Shown: positions 34,544 to 42,635 of the stretch, one piece after another | Layout: the number at the start of each line of letters is the position of its first letter | Numbering within the stretch: position 1 is the first letter of the stretch | Source: Sphingomonas sp. URHD0057 | Lineage (GTDB): Bacteria; Pseudomonadota; Alphaproteobacteria; Sphingomonadales; Sphingomonadaceae | Direction: 5' to 3' | Assembly: GCF_000620665.1 (NCBI RefSeq) | Contig: NZ_KK211162.1 | Coordinates: forward strand, 889,764 to 953,763 | DNA length: 64,000 nucleotides | Notes under the pieces: model-generated | The model's database searches: none | Seen by the model: only the letters and a program-made list of their open reading frames with translations | What the model was told of the DNA's origin: nothing | Translations under genes and position numbers: made by a program

Positions 34544-36309
34544 AGGCGGGATGGCTTGCGTTCGGATGCTTGATTTGGGCCGCGCCGGTGGTGGCGCAGT
34601 CGTCTGACCCGCTCGCGCCTTTGCCCAAGGACACGCAATCCTCGCAACCCGCCGCGACGACGGTTCAGCCGGTAACCGCGCCAGTCACGGCGCCGACAGC
34701 CCCCACCATGCCTGTGCCCAAGGACTGGCGCGGGGTGTTCGACGCCATCGACGCCGGCGCCTGGGGATCGGCACAAGCGGGGATCGCGGCGCTTCCACCC
34801 GGCATCCTCACTCCGGTCGCGAGGGCCGAGCTTTACACCGCCAAGGGTTCGCCGACGGCCGATCTCGGGTCGCTCCAGGCGCTGATCGCCTCAGCGCCCG
34901 AGCTGCCGCAGGCCGACCAGCTCGCGGCGATGGCGATCAGGCGCGGAGCGATCACCGCCCCGCTGATCATCTCCGAGCGGGCGACGGTGAACCTCGGCTC
35001 CGCGCCGGTCCGCTACAAGGCGCGGCCGGTTTCCGGCGAGCCCGCCGCCGACGAGCTTCGCGCCTTGCTCGATCCGCTGATCAAGGCCGACGATGCCGCC
35101 GGCGCCGAAGCCCAGCTGCTGATCTATGCCCCGCAACTGTCCGCGGAAGCGCGCGCCGAAGCCGGGCAGCGGGTCGCCTTTGTCTATTACGTCATGGGTC
35201 TCGACATGGACGCGCGCCGCGTGTCCGACACTTGGCGCCAGGGCGCGACCGGCGAATGGGCATCGCAGGCGGCGTGGATCTCGGGCTTGGCCTCGTGGCG
35301 CCTGGGCGACTGCGAATCCGCGTCGCGCAATTTCCAGCAGGTCGCCGCGCTCGCGCAACAGCGTGAGCTTCGCGCCGGCGGCCTCTATTGGGCAGCCCGC
35401 TCCGAGCAGATGTGCCGTCGGCCGGCCTCGGTCGAGCCGCTTCTTCGCGCCGCTGCCAACACCGCGGAGGGCCCCGAAAGCTTCTACGGCCTGATCGCGC
35501 GCCAGACGCTCGGAATGACCACCGAGCTGCCCGGCGACCCGTTCACGGGCCGCGATCCACGAATCGATCAATATCCCAACGTCCAGCGGGCGATGGAGCT
35601 GGCGCGGATCGGCGAGCCGGCGCTGGCCGAGGAGATGCTTCGCCACCAGGCCAAAATCGGCTCGCCTGTCGAGCACCACGCGCTGATCCAGATGGCGAAG
35701 AGGCTCGACCTTCCGGCGGCGCAGCTCTGGCTCGCGAACAATGGGCCGCCCGGCGCGCGGTCCGACGCCGCCGACCGCTATCCCAATCCGCGCTGGTCAC
35801 CGCTCAACGGCTGGCGAGTCGATCCGGCACTTGCGTTCGGCCACATTGTCCAGGAATCGGCGTTCCGGCGCACGGCCATCAGCGGCGCCGGCGCGGTTGG
35901 CCTGATGCAGGTCCTGCCGGTGACCGCGCAGCTCGTCTCGCGCAATCGGGGCGTGCCCTACACCACCGCCGCACTGACCGATCCGAAATACAATCTCGAA
36001 TATGGGCAGTGTTTCATCGAAATGATGCGCGGCAATTCGGGGACCGCAGGCCAACTCCCGCGGGTCATCGCTTCCTACAATGCGGGTCCGCTCCCGGTTG
36101 GCCGCTGGGCGGCGATCAACGACAAGGGCGATCCGTTGCTGTGGATCGAGTCGATCCCTTATTGGGAGACGCGCTATTACGTGCCCGCGGTCCTCAGGAA
36201 CATGTGGGTGTACCAGGGGCTCAACAGCGAAGGGACGCCGACGCTGAAGGCGATGGCCGAGCATCATTGGCCGCCGTTTCCGACCAGCATGACGCGGATG
36301 TCCAACTAG
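34540..36309 (+). CDS. Soluble lytic murein transglycosylase (Slt70-like)
   Basis: 589 residues. Signal peptide MKAGWLAFGCLIWAAPVVAQ from a TTG start. The superhelical U-domain spans about 60-410; the catalytic SLT domain follows: PALAFGHIVQESAFRRTAIS (Glu in QESAF is the catalytic acid), GAVGLMQVLPVTAQ, and VIASYNAGPLPV. It cleaves glycan strands in the periplasm, giving 1,6-anhydromuropeptides. It is coupled to the uracil-glycosylase-like gene, an unexplained pairing. Confidence 0.92.
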   Translation: MKAGWLAFGCLIWAAPVVAQSSDPLAPLPKDTQSSQPAATTVQPVTAPVTAPTAPTMPVPKDWRGVFDAIDAGAWGSAQAGIAALPPGILTPVARAELYTAKGSPTADLGSLQALIASAPELPQADQLAAMAIRRGAITAPLIISERATVNLGSAPVRYKARPVSGEPAADELRALLDPLIKADDAAGAEAQLLIYAPQLSAEARAEAGQRVAFVYYVMGLDMDARRVSDTWRQGATGEWASQAAWISGLASWRLGDCESASRNFQQVAALAQQRELRAGGLYWAARSEQMCRRPASVEPLLRAAANTAEGPESFYGLIARQTLGMTTELPGDPFTGRDPRIDQYPNVQRAMELARIGEPALAEEMLRHQAKIGSPVEHHALIQMAKRLDLPAAQLWLANNGPPGARSDAADRYPNPRWSPLNGWRVDPALAFGHIVQESAFRRTAISGAGAVGLMQVLPVTAQLVSRNRGVPYTTAALTDPKYNLEYGQCFIEMMRGNSGTAGQLPRVIASYNAGPLPVGRWAAINDKGDPLLWIESIPYWETRYYVPAVLRNMWVYQGLNSEGTPTLKAMAEHHWPPFPTSMTRMSN

Positions 36310-36352
36310 CTTCGTTCTTGTTATGTTCCCGCGTGAGGATTAGACTCGCGCC

Positions 36353-37423
36353 ATGCCGGTCGAGTCGAGCCATGGTCGCGGGGCCACCCGCAACGCCACG
36401 CCCACGCGCTTCAACCTCAAGGAGCGTGTCGCGGAGGGCGAGTGGCTCGACCAGGTCGAGGGGATCGACGGTGTGCCGACCCGCCGCACGACGGTGACGA
36501 TCGAGCATCCCAAGTCGATCCTGACCCGCAACAGCTCGCCCGACATCGGGTTCGACCGTTCGATCAACGCCTTTCGCGGCTGCGAGCATGGCTGCATCTA
36601 TTGCTTCGCTCGACCAACCCACGCCTATCATGACCTGTCGCCGGGTGTGGACTTCGAATCGCGGCTGTTCGTGAAGCCGAAGGCCGCGCAATTGCTTCAC
36701 GCGGCCCTGTCCCGCCCCGGATACGAGTGCCGGCCAATCGCGATGGGCACCAACACCGATCCCTATCAGCCGATCGAGGAGCGCTGGCGGATCACCCGCT
36801 CGGTGGTCGAGCTGCTCGTCGAAACCCGCCATCCCTTCACCATCACCACCAAGTCGGACCGCGTCCTCCGCGATCTCGACCTGCTCAAGCCCGCGGCCGA
36901 CCTCCGCCTCGCGTCGGTCGCCATTTCCATAACGTCGCTCGATCCCCGGACCGCCCGGACGATGGAGCCGCGCGCGCCGCAGCCGAGGAAGCGCCTCGCC
37001 GCCGTCAAGGCGCTGAACGCGGCGGGAGTCCCCTGCTACGTCGCGATTGCGCCGGTCGTCCCGCAAATCACCGACCATGAGCTCGAGCATATCGTCGAGG
37101 CCGCGGTCGAGGCCGGGGCGCCGGGCGGTTTCTATCTTCCGGTGCGCCTGCCGAACGAGGTCGCGCCGCTGTTCCGCGCGTGGCTGGAAACGAATTACCC
37201 CGATCGCGCTGCCAAGGTGATGGCGACGATCAACTCGCTGCGCGGCGGACGCGACAACGATCCCAATTTTTTCAGCCGGATGCGCGGCCAAGGGCCGTGG
37301 GCCGACCTGCTCAAAACCCGGTTCGAGATTGCCGCCGCGAAATACGGGCTGAAGCAAGCCAAGTTCCCGCTCCGCACCGACCTGTTCCAGCCCCCTCAGG
37401 GCGATCAGCTGCGGCTGCTTTAA
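36353..37423 (+). CDS. PA0069-family radical SAM protein
   Basis: 356 residues. The cluster motif is GCEHGCIYCFARPTH (CX3CX2C) at about 80, preceded by FDRSINAFRG. This is the typical PA0069/COG1533 arrangement with the AMGTNTDPYQPIE block. Members of COG1533 resemble spore photoproduct lyase-like enzymes in layout, but the substrate is unknown. It follows the transglycosylase by 43 bases on the same strand; link uncertain. Confidence 0.92.
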   Translation: MPVESSHGRGATRNATPTRFNLKERVAEGEWLDQVEGIDGVPTRRTTVTIEHPKSILTRNSSPDIGFDRSINAFRGCEHGCIYCFARPTHAYHDLSPGVDFESRLFVKPKAAQLLHAALSRPGYECRPIAMGTNTDPYQPIEERWRITRSVVELLVETRHPFTITTKSDRVLRDLDLLKPAADLRLASVAISITSLDPRTARTMEPRAPQPRKRLAAVKALNAAGVPCYVAIAPVVPQITDHELEHIVEAAVEAGAPGGFYLPVRLPNEVAPLFRAWLETNYPDRAAKVMATINSLRGGRDNDPNFFSRMRGQGPWADLLKTRFEIAAAKYGLKQAKFPLRTDLFQPPQGDQLRLL

Positions 37424-37492
37424 TCGATCGACGTCGAAATTTTATCGGCTGTAACGCGTGACTCCCGCCCTCTCTTTGCTAGGCCGTCGTCC

Positions 37493-38914
37493 ATGATCCG
37501 CATTCTCCTTTCCGCCGCCCTGCTGGCGTCCGCCGCATCGCTCTCGGCCCAGGGCCTGCCGACCCCGACGCCCGCCCCGTCGAGCCCGCCCCTCTATCTC
37601 CCGACCGTGCCGGCCCCGGTGGCAGCGCTGCGTGACCGCGCGCTCGACGATCATTATGCCTGGGACATCGTCGAAGGCCTGACGACCGAAGTCGGCCAGC
37701 GCATGGGCGGCACCGCCGCCGAGGCCCGGGCCCGAGAATGGGCGGTCGCCCGGCTGACGGCCATGGGCTTCTCGAACGTCCGGGTGGAGCGCTTTGCATT
37801 GCCGGTCTGGACTCGGGGGCCGGAGAGCGCGGAAATCCTGGCGCCTTTCCCTCAGCGTCTCGCGCTGACGGCGTTCGGCAATAGCGCGTCGACCTCGCCT
37901 GCCGGCATCACGGCGGAGCTCGTCGGCTTCGACAGCATCGCCGACCTGATGGCCGCGCCCGATGCCGCGGTGCGGGGCAAGATCGTGTTTGTCGACCATG
38001 CCATGCCGCAGACCCAGGACGGCTCCGGCTACAGCTTCTTCGGCGGCCCGCGGCGCCAGGGCCCGAGCATCGCCAGCCGCAAGGGCGCGCTGGCGATCGT
38101 CGTGCGCTCCATCGGCACCGACCATCATCGCAACCCCCACGCCGGCGGCCAACAATTCGAGGCCGGCGTGCAGCCCATCCCCGCCGCGGCTCTCGCAGTC
38201 CCCGACGCCGAGCAGCTCCAGCGCATCCTCAAGCGCGGCAAGCCGGTAACGATGCACCTGACTTTGGTCTCGACCGTCCAGCCGGGCGAATCGGGCAACG
38301 TCATCGCCGAGGTTCCGGGCCGCGACCGCGCCGCGCCGATCCTGTTGGTTGGCGGCCATCTCGACAGCTGGGACTTGGGGACGGGCGCGATCGACGACGG
38401 CGCGGGAGTCGCGATCACCACCGCAGCGGCCAAGCACGTCATGGACGCCGGTCGGCCGCTGCGGACCATTCGCGTGGTGTGGTTCGGGTCGGAGGAAATG
38501 GGCCTGTTCGGCGGTATGTTCTACAAGGACCTGCATGGCCGCGAGCCGCATCATGCGATCGCCGAGAGCGATTTCGGCGCCGACCGGATCTGGAAGGTCG
38601 ATAGCAAGTTCGGCAAGGATCGCGAGGCGGAAGCGCGAGCCCTGCAGGCGGCTCTAGCGCCGCTCGGCATCGTCCCCGGCGCAATCGACAAGGCCGACGG
38701 CTCCGACGTCGGCCCGATGATCGACGGCGGCTTGCCCGGCGTCGGCCTGAGCCAGGACGGCACGCATTATTTCGATATCCACCACACACCCGACGATACA
38801 CTGGACAAGATCGATCCGGCCCAGCTGCGCCAGAACGTCGCCGCCTGGACCGCGATGCTCGCGGTACTTTCCGGTGGAATTGAGCCGGGACCGAAACAGC
38901 CCAAGCGGCGTTGA
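37493..38914 (+). CDS. Exported M28-family zinc peptidase with PA domain
   Basis: 473 residues. Signal peptide MIRILLSAALLASAASLSAQ. Residues of about 120-240 form a protease-associated insert. The metal site is GGHLDSWDLGTGAIDDGAG (His and Asp, bridging Asp), GSEEMGLFGG (Glu-Glu), a later Asp in SDFGADR, and the last His in IHHTPDDT. It should be a periplasmic aminopeptidase or glutamate carboxypeptidase-like enzyme. Its last codons overlap a possible EcfG promoter for the next gene. Confidence 0.92.
   Translation: MIRILLSAALLASAASLSAQGLPTPTPAPSSPPLYLPTVPAPVAALRDRALDDHYAWDIVEGLTTEVGQRMGGTAAEARAREWAVARLTAMGFSNVRVERFALPVWTRGPESAEILAPFPQRLALTAFGNSASTSPAGITAELVGFDSIADLMAAPDAAVRGKIVFVDHAMPQTQDGSGYSFFGGPRRQGPSIASRKGALAIVVRSIGTDHHRNPHAGGQQFEAGVQPIPAAALAVPDAEQLQRILKRGKPVTMHLTLVSTVQPGESGNVIAEVPGRDRAAPILLVGGHLDSWDLGTGAIDDGAGVAITTAAAKHVMDAGRPLRTIRVVWFGSEEMGLFGGMFYKDLHGREPHHAIAESDFGADRIWKVDSKFGKDREAEARALQAALAPLGIVPGAIDKADGSDVGPMIDGGLPGVGLSQDGTHYFDIHHTPDDTLDKIDPAQLRQNVAAWTAMLAVLSGGIEPGPKQPKRR
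38887..38912 (+). promoter_or_regulatory. Possible EcfG promoter, one mismatch in -35
   Basis: GGGAC at 38887-38891, a 17-base spacer and CGTT at 38909-38912, 27 bases before the small lipoprotein ATG. The consensus is GGAAC-N16/17-CGTT, so one -35 base differs. It lies inside the end of the peptidase gene. Confidence 0.3.
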
Positions 38915-38915
38915 C

Positions 38916-38933
38916 CCTCCCAAACAAGGGAGG
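38916..38933 (+). promoter_or_regulatory. Hairpin covering the ribosome-binding site of the small lipoprotein gene
   Basis: CCTCCC (38916-38921), loop AAACAA, GGGAGG (38928-38933). The 3' arm is the Shine-Dalgarno, five bases before the ATG at 38939. It could reduce translation until the six-pair stem opens; a thermosensor-like effect is inference. Confidence 0.45.
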
Positions 38934-38938
38934 AATCC

Positions 38939-39199
38939 ATGCGCTCGATGATCTTCGCTCTGCCGTTGCTCGCCCTCGCCGGCTGCAACGTAACCAAGGA
39001 CGGCAATGCGGTCACCGTCCAGTACGACCAGAACACCGCCGAGAATGCGGTCGCCGACGTTACCAACACGGCGGAGAATGTCGCGGCGGACGTCGGCAAT
39101 GAGGTCAAGAATACCGGCGACAAGATCGACAACAAGGTCGACCGCACCGATGCCAACGTGAACGTCAACGCCAACGTCAAGACCGAGAACAAGCAGTAG
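38939..39199 (+). CDS. Small Asn/Asp-rich lipoprotein
   Basis: 86 residues: lipoprotein signal MRSMIFALPLLALAGC with the lipidated Cys at 16, then a hydrophilic tail of repeating units rich in Asn, Val, Asp and Thr (TAENAVADV, TAENVAADV, NVNVNANVK). Probably an envelope stress or structural lipoprotein; no family recognised. A Shine-Dalgarno hairpin and a possible EcfG promoter precede it. tRNA genes follow on the other strand. Confidence 0.72.
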   Translation: MRSMIFALPLLALAGCNVTKDGNAVTVQYDQNTAENAVADVTNTAENVAADVGNEVKNTGDKIDNKVDRTDANVNVNANVKTENKQ

Positions 39200-39222
39200 G
39201 CTTGTCGCTTACTCGGTGACGG

Positions 39223-39300
<78 letters not shown>

Positions 39301-39337
39301 ATATCCGTCCCACGAGCTTGCGCTCGTGAAGAGCCGG

Positions 39338-39409
39338 TGGGCCCGGAAGGATTCGAACCTCCAACCTAGCCGTTATGAGCGGCCGGCTCTACCGTTGAGC
39401 TACAGGCCC
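39338..39409 (-). tRNA. tRNA with CAT anticodon, probably tRNA-Ile2 (lysidine type)
   Basis: Acceptor GGGCCTG/CGGGCCC, D-arm GCTC/GAGC, anticodon stem GGCCG with loop CTCATAA, T-arm GGAGG TTCGAAT CCTTC, discriminator A. CCA is not encoded (CCG follows). The GGGCC acceptor start is typical of tRNA-Ile2, whose C34 becomes lysidine; an elongator tRNA-Met is the alternative. Confidence 0.85.
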
Positions 39410-39457
39410 GCCCCGGCCCGGTCGCGATAGCGGCGGAGCCGCTGGGCGCGCAACCCA

Positions 39458-41035
39458 TCAAGCGAGCCGGGACGCCGGCAGCAGCAAGGCGAACGCCATC
39501 GGCGTCATCGTCAGGTCGCCGCCGGCCACGCGGGCGAGGCCGCGGACCAGCCGAAGTTGAAGCGCGACCGTGGCGTCGGCCTTGTCGGCTCCCGGTGAGT
39601 CCGGTTCGGCAAGCAAGGCGCTTGCGCTGCCGCGAAGCGCCGGCGGCCGGGTAATTGCGAATCGCCAGTGATCGCCGACGTGCTCGAGTGACAGCCGGAT
39701 CCGCTCGCCCGACTGCGCGCGACCGATCACGGCGGCACCCAGCCGATAGACCAAGCGGTCGGCGAGCTCCGGCTCGACCGCAGCGATCGCGCTTTGCCGA
39801 AAGCGGGCGAAATCGAGCTCGACGCCGCGCGACGCCGCCAGGTCCTTCAACGATCCGGCAACTCCACCCAGCAGCTCGACGAGGTCGACCCGGCGGCTTT
39901 CCTTGCTGGCGCTGTGGATCTTCGCCGCGAAATCGAGGTCGTCGATCGCGCCGAGCAGCAACCGCGCCTGGGCAACGATGTCGGCCGCCCGCTCGCGATA
40001 ACCGCGGTCGGCGGGGCCGAGAAGCTGCCCATCAATGATCTCGGCAAAACCGATGATCGCGTTCAGCGGGGTCTTGATCTCGTGGACCAGCTCGCGCAGG
40101 GAATCGGGGTCCGGCAGGCTTTCCGCCAGCGCGTCCGGCGCGGCTTTCGGCGCGGGAGCCTCGCGCAACGCGATCCCGCGGTAGCCGGCAAATCGCCCGT
40201 CGGCAGGCTCAAACGCGGGCACGCCGCTGACCTTCCATTCGCCGGCCACCGCCCCCTCCCCGGCGACGATCAACGAGGCGTCGCGAAACGGTGCGCGCAT
40301 GGCGAAGGCCCGCGCCAGCTCCTCGCTCACGCGGTCGCCGTCCTGGTCCTGGGCGCGAGCGATCGAGCGGCCGATCAATGGGCCGCGCGGAGCACCCTCC
40401 ACCCAGGCGATTTCGCCGCTTGGCCCGCATTCCCAGCGGAACAACCCGGCCGCGGACACCGGCGCCGCGCCGGCCAGGCCCCGGTCCGACGTCTGCTGGA
40501 CCGCGCGGTTGCGCCGGCGGCGCTCGATTCGGGCAACGACTTCGTGAAGCGAGGGAGCCGAGGGCTTGGCCTCGACCTCGGGTTCAGGCGGCGGCGCTTC
40601 GATCAGCTCTTCGGTGAGGTCCGACTGGGGCGCGGCAGCAATGTCCGGATGAAGCGTTTGGACGAAGCGACGCGTTTCCTCATCGGCCTTGTCGAGGACC
40701 GTGCGCCACTGCGCCGGGTCAAGGCTCGCGGCGGCCAGCACCGGCGCCGACACCGCCAAGCTGTCGGAGGCGAAATATTCGAGCAAGCCGATCGGCAAGG
40801 GCAGCGCGGCAACGGCCCGCGCGGCAGCGGCGCGGAGGTTATCCTCGACCTGCGCCGCGTCGGAGCGGATCGCCGCGAGTGCATCCGCGACCACCGCGCT
40901 CGCGCTGTTCGGCCCGGCGCGCGCGACGAGATCGACCAGCTGCCGCCAGCGGACCGCCGCATCATGGCGGTCCGCGGCGGGCTGGTTCAACACAGTCAGC
41001 AGGCGATCGTCGAACCGCAAATCCCGTTCCCTCAA
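39458..41035 (-). CDS. Cytoplasmic sensor histidine kinase-like protein with atypical ATPase domain
   Basis: 525 residues with no membrane segment. Residues of about 1-130 form a helical, HEAT-like region resembling DUF2336. A PAS-like region (about 195-295) follows, then a HisKA domain whose phospho-acceptor is His318 in LRELVHEIKTPLNAIIGF. The C-terminal part (about 380-525) should be the ATPase domain, but the N-box asparagine and the usual DxGxG are not seen, so it may not bind ATP normally. It might act as a phosphotransfer or decoy kinase. No response regulator is adjacent. Confidence 0.8.
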   Translation of the reverse strand: MRERDLRFDDRLLTVLNQPAADRHDAAVRWRQLVDLVARAGPNSASAVVADALAAIRSDAAQVEDNLRAAAARAVAALPLPIGLLEYFASDSLAVSAPVLAAASLDPAQWRTVLDKADEETRRFVQTLHPDIAAAPQSDLTEELIEAPPPEPEVEAKPSAPSLHEVVARIERRRRNRAVQQTSDRGLAGAAPVSAAGLFRWECGPSGEIAWVEGAPRGPLIGRSIARAQDQDGDRVSEELARAFAMRAPFRDASLIVAGEGAVAGEWKVSGVPAFEPADGRFAGYRGIALREAPAPKAAPDALAESLPDPDSLRELVHEIKTPLNAIIGFAEIIDGQLLGPADRGYRERAADIVAQARLLLGAIDDLDFAAKIHSASKESRRVDLVELLGGVAGSLKDLAASRGVELDFARFRQSAIAAVEPELADRLVYRLGAAVIGRAQSGERIRLSLEHVGDHWRFAITRPPALRGSASALLAEPDSPGADKADATVALQLRLVRGLARVAGGDLTMTPMAFALLLPASRLA

Positions 41036-41156
41036 GACGCACTGGACAGTAGCCCTATGCGGAAGGGGGAGCGCCGCTAAGGCGGCAGCGCTTAACTATC
41101 CCGAAACGGGACAGTACCGAGATTGGTGCGCGCCCGGGAACTTTCCGGTGTCAGGC

Positions 41157-42377
41157 TCAGGTCTGGGTGTAGAGCAGCCAGTATTTCGCGATCTCGGACC
41201 GCGAGCCGCCGACCTTGTTGAGCGCAGCCGCGGCGTCGGCCTTGTCCCCGCTGCGCGCCAAAGCCATGCCGATGTGAAGATTGGCGGCTTCGGCGTCGGC
41301 GCCCGGCTTGGCCAGCGCGGCGCGATAAGTTTCGACGGCCTTCGCATAATTGCCGAGACCGTAATAGCGATCGCCGATGCGGATCAGCGTTGCGGCCGGT
41401 GGGGCGGTCTTCACCGCCTCGGCGAGGTCCGCCTCGGTCGCCTGCGGCTTGGCCTTGAGCCCGGCGACCATGTCGCGGAAACTCGCCGACGCCAGGTCGA
41501 TATGCTTGGCGGCTGCGCCCTGGTTGAGGATCGCCAGCGCCTCGACATAATTGCCCTGCTGGGCCGAAGCGCTCGCATAGAGCTGGTAATCGTTCGGGTC
41601 AGTGAGAGCGCCGGTGGCGCTGGCCAAACGCAGCAGGTCCAGCACGCCGTCGGTGTCAGGATGGTTCAAGTTGCGGTAGATCGCGATCGAATCCTTCCAG
41701 CTCTTCGGGCTCGGATATGCGGCGACCCACTGGCGGGCGAGCGCAGGAGCGTTGGGCAGCTTCGCACTGTAGGCCAGCCCGGCAGTGCGCTTGACCCAAT
41801 TCTCGTCGGGCTTGCGACCAGCGGCGGTCTGGACCTGGGTGCCGCGCTGCAATGCCGCGACGGCGTCCGCCGTGCGCCCTTGCGCGTTGCGGGTTTCGGC
41901 GAGCAGGCCGATGGCGTCGAGATCGTTAGGATCGAGCTGCAGGCGCTGATCGATGACCGCGGCCGCCTGATCATATTGCTTGGCGTTGAACCGCAGGCCG
42001 GACAGGTTTTTCAGTAGCGGCCCCAGCTCGGCCGGCTGAAGGACGCCCGTCGTCAGCATTGCGTCCATGGCATTCATGGCTGCAGCCGTGTCGTTCAGAT
42101 CCGCGGCATGCTGAAGCTGGAGTTGCGCGAGGATGAAGCGGTCGTCGTTGGTGGAAACCACGGCCTGCGCCGCCGCCAGCTTGGCCTGGATCGCGGCTGG
42201 GTCCTTGCTCTTCACCGCGGTCTGCAGCTCGGACAAGGGCTTCAGCGCCTTGGCCGAGGGCTTGAGCTGCCGCTGCGGCTTTTCCTGGATCTGGCTCTGT
42301 GCGTTGGGCTGCGCCGCCGCCGGGACGGCGGAAAGCGCGGCTACGAGCGCGATCGCGCTGTACGTAAGTAGCTTCAT
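41157..42377 (-). CDS. Exported TPR-repeat protein divergent from gyrA
   Basis: 406 residues. Signal peptide MKLLTYSAIALVAALSAVPA. The mature part is helical: a Lys/Gln-rich start, then TPR-like units such as YDQAAAVIDQRLQLDPNDLD, NYVEALAILNQGAAAKHID and NYAKAVETYRAALAKPGADA. Probably a periplasmic scaffold. The ATG at 42377 has AGGAGA eight bases upstream; the same frame remains open for 677 more codons opposite gyrA, which is an antisense shadow. It shares a 258-base divergent region with gyrA. Confidence 0.85.
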   Translation of the reverse strand: MKLLTYSAIALVAALSAVPAAAQPNAQSQIQEKPQRQLKPSAKALKPLSELQTAVKSKDPAAIQAKLAAAQAVVSTNDDRFILAQLQLQHAADLNDTAAAMNAMDAMLTTGVLQPAELGPLLKNLSGLRFNAKQYDQAAAVIDQRLQLDPNDLDAIGLLAETRNAQGRTADAVAALQRGTQVQTAAGRKPDENWVKRTAGLAYSAKLPNAPALARQWVAAYPSPKSWKDSIAIYRNLNHPDTDGVLDLLRLASATGALTDPNDYQLYASASAQQGNYVEALAILNQGAAAKHIDLASASFRDMVAGLKAKPQATEADLAEAVKTAPPAATLIRIGDRYYGLGNYAKAVETYRAALAKPGADAEAANLHIGMALARSGDKADAAAALNKVGGSRSEIAKYWLLYTQT

Positions 42378-42635
42378 CGAAAAGGTCTCCTGTGCCGGGC
42401 GGCCTGGTGCCGGCGCTCGAAATTGCGCGGCGACGCTTAGCTCCGGATTGAAAGCAGGCCAAGCATTTGCCGAAGGCGCTCTGAACCCCGATTGAACTGC
42501 CGCGAAATCCCCGCGGAAATCCTCACGCGCGCGGGCGCGCATGTGGCGTTTTGTGGCGCAACACCCTAAATAGGTCGCGGGGAGGCCGCAGTTCGCTGCA
42601 TTCCCCCTGTGCACCCCTAACGAGCAGGAATTTTC

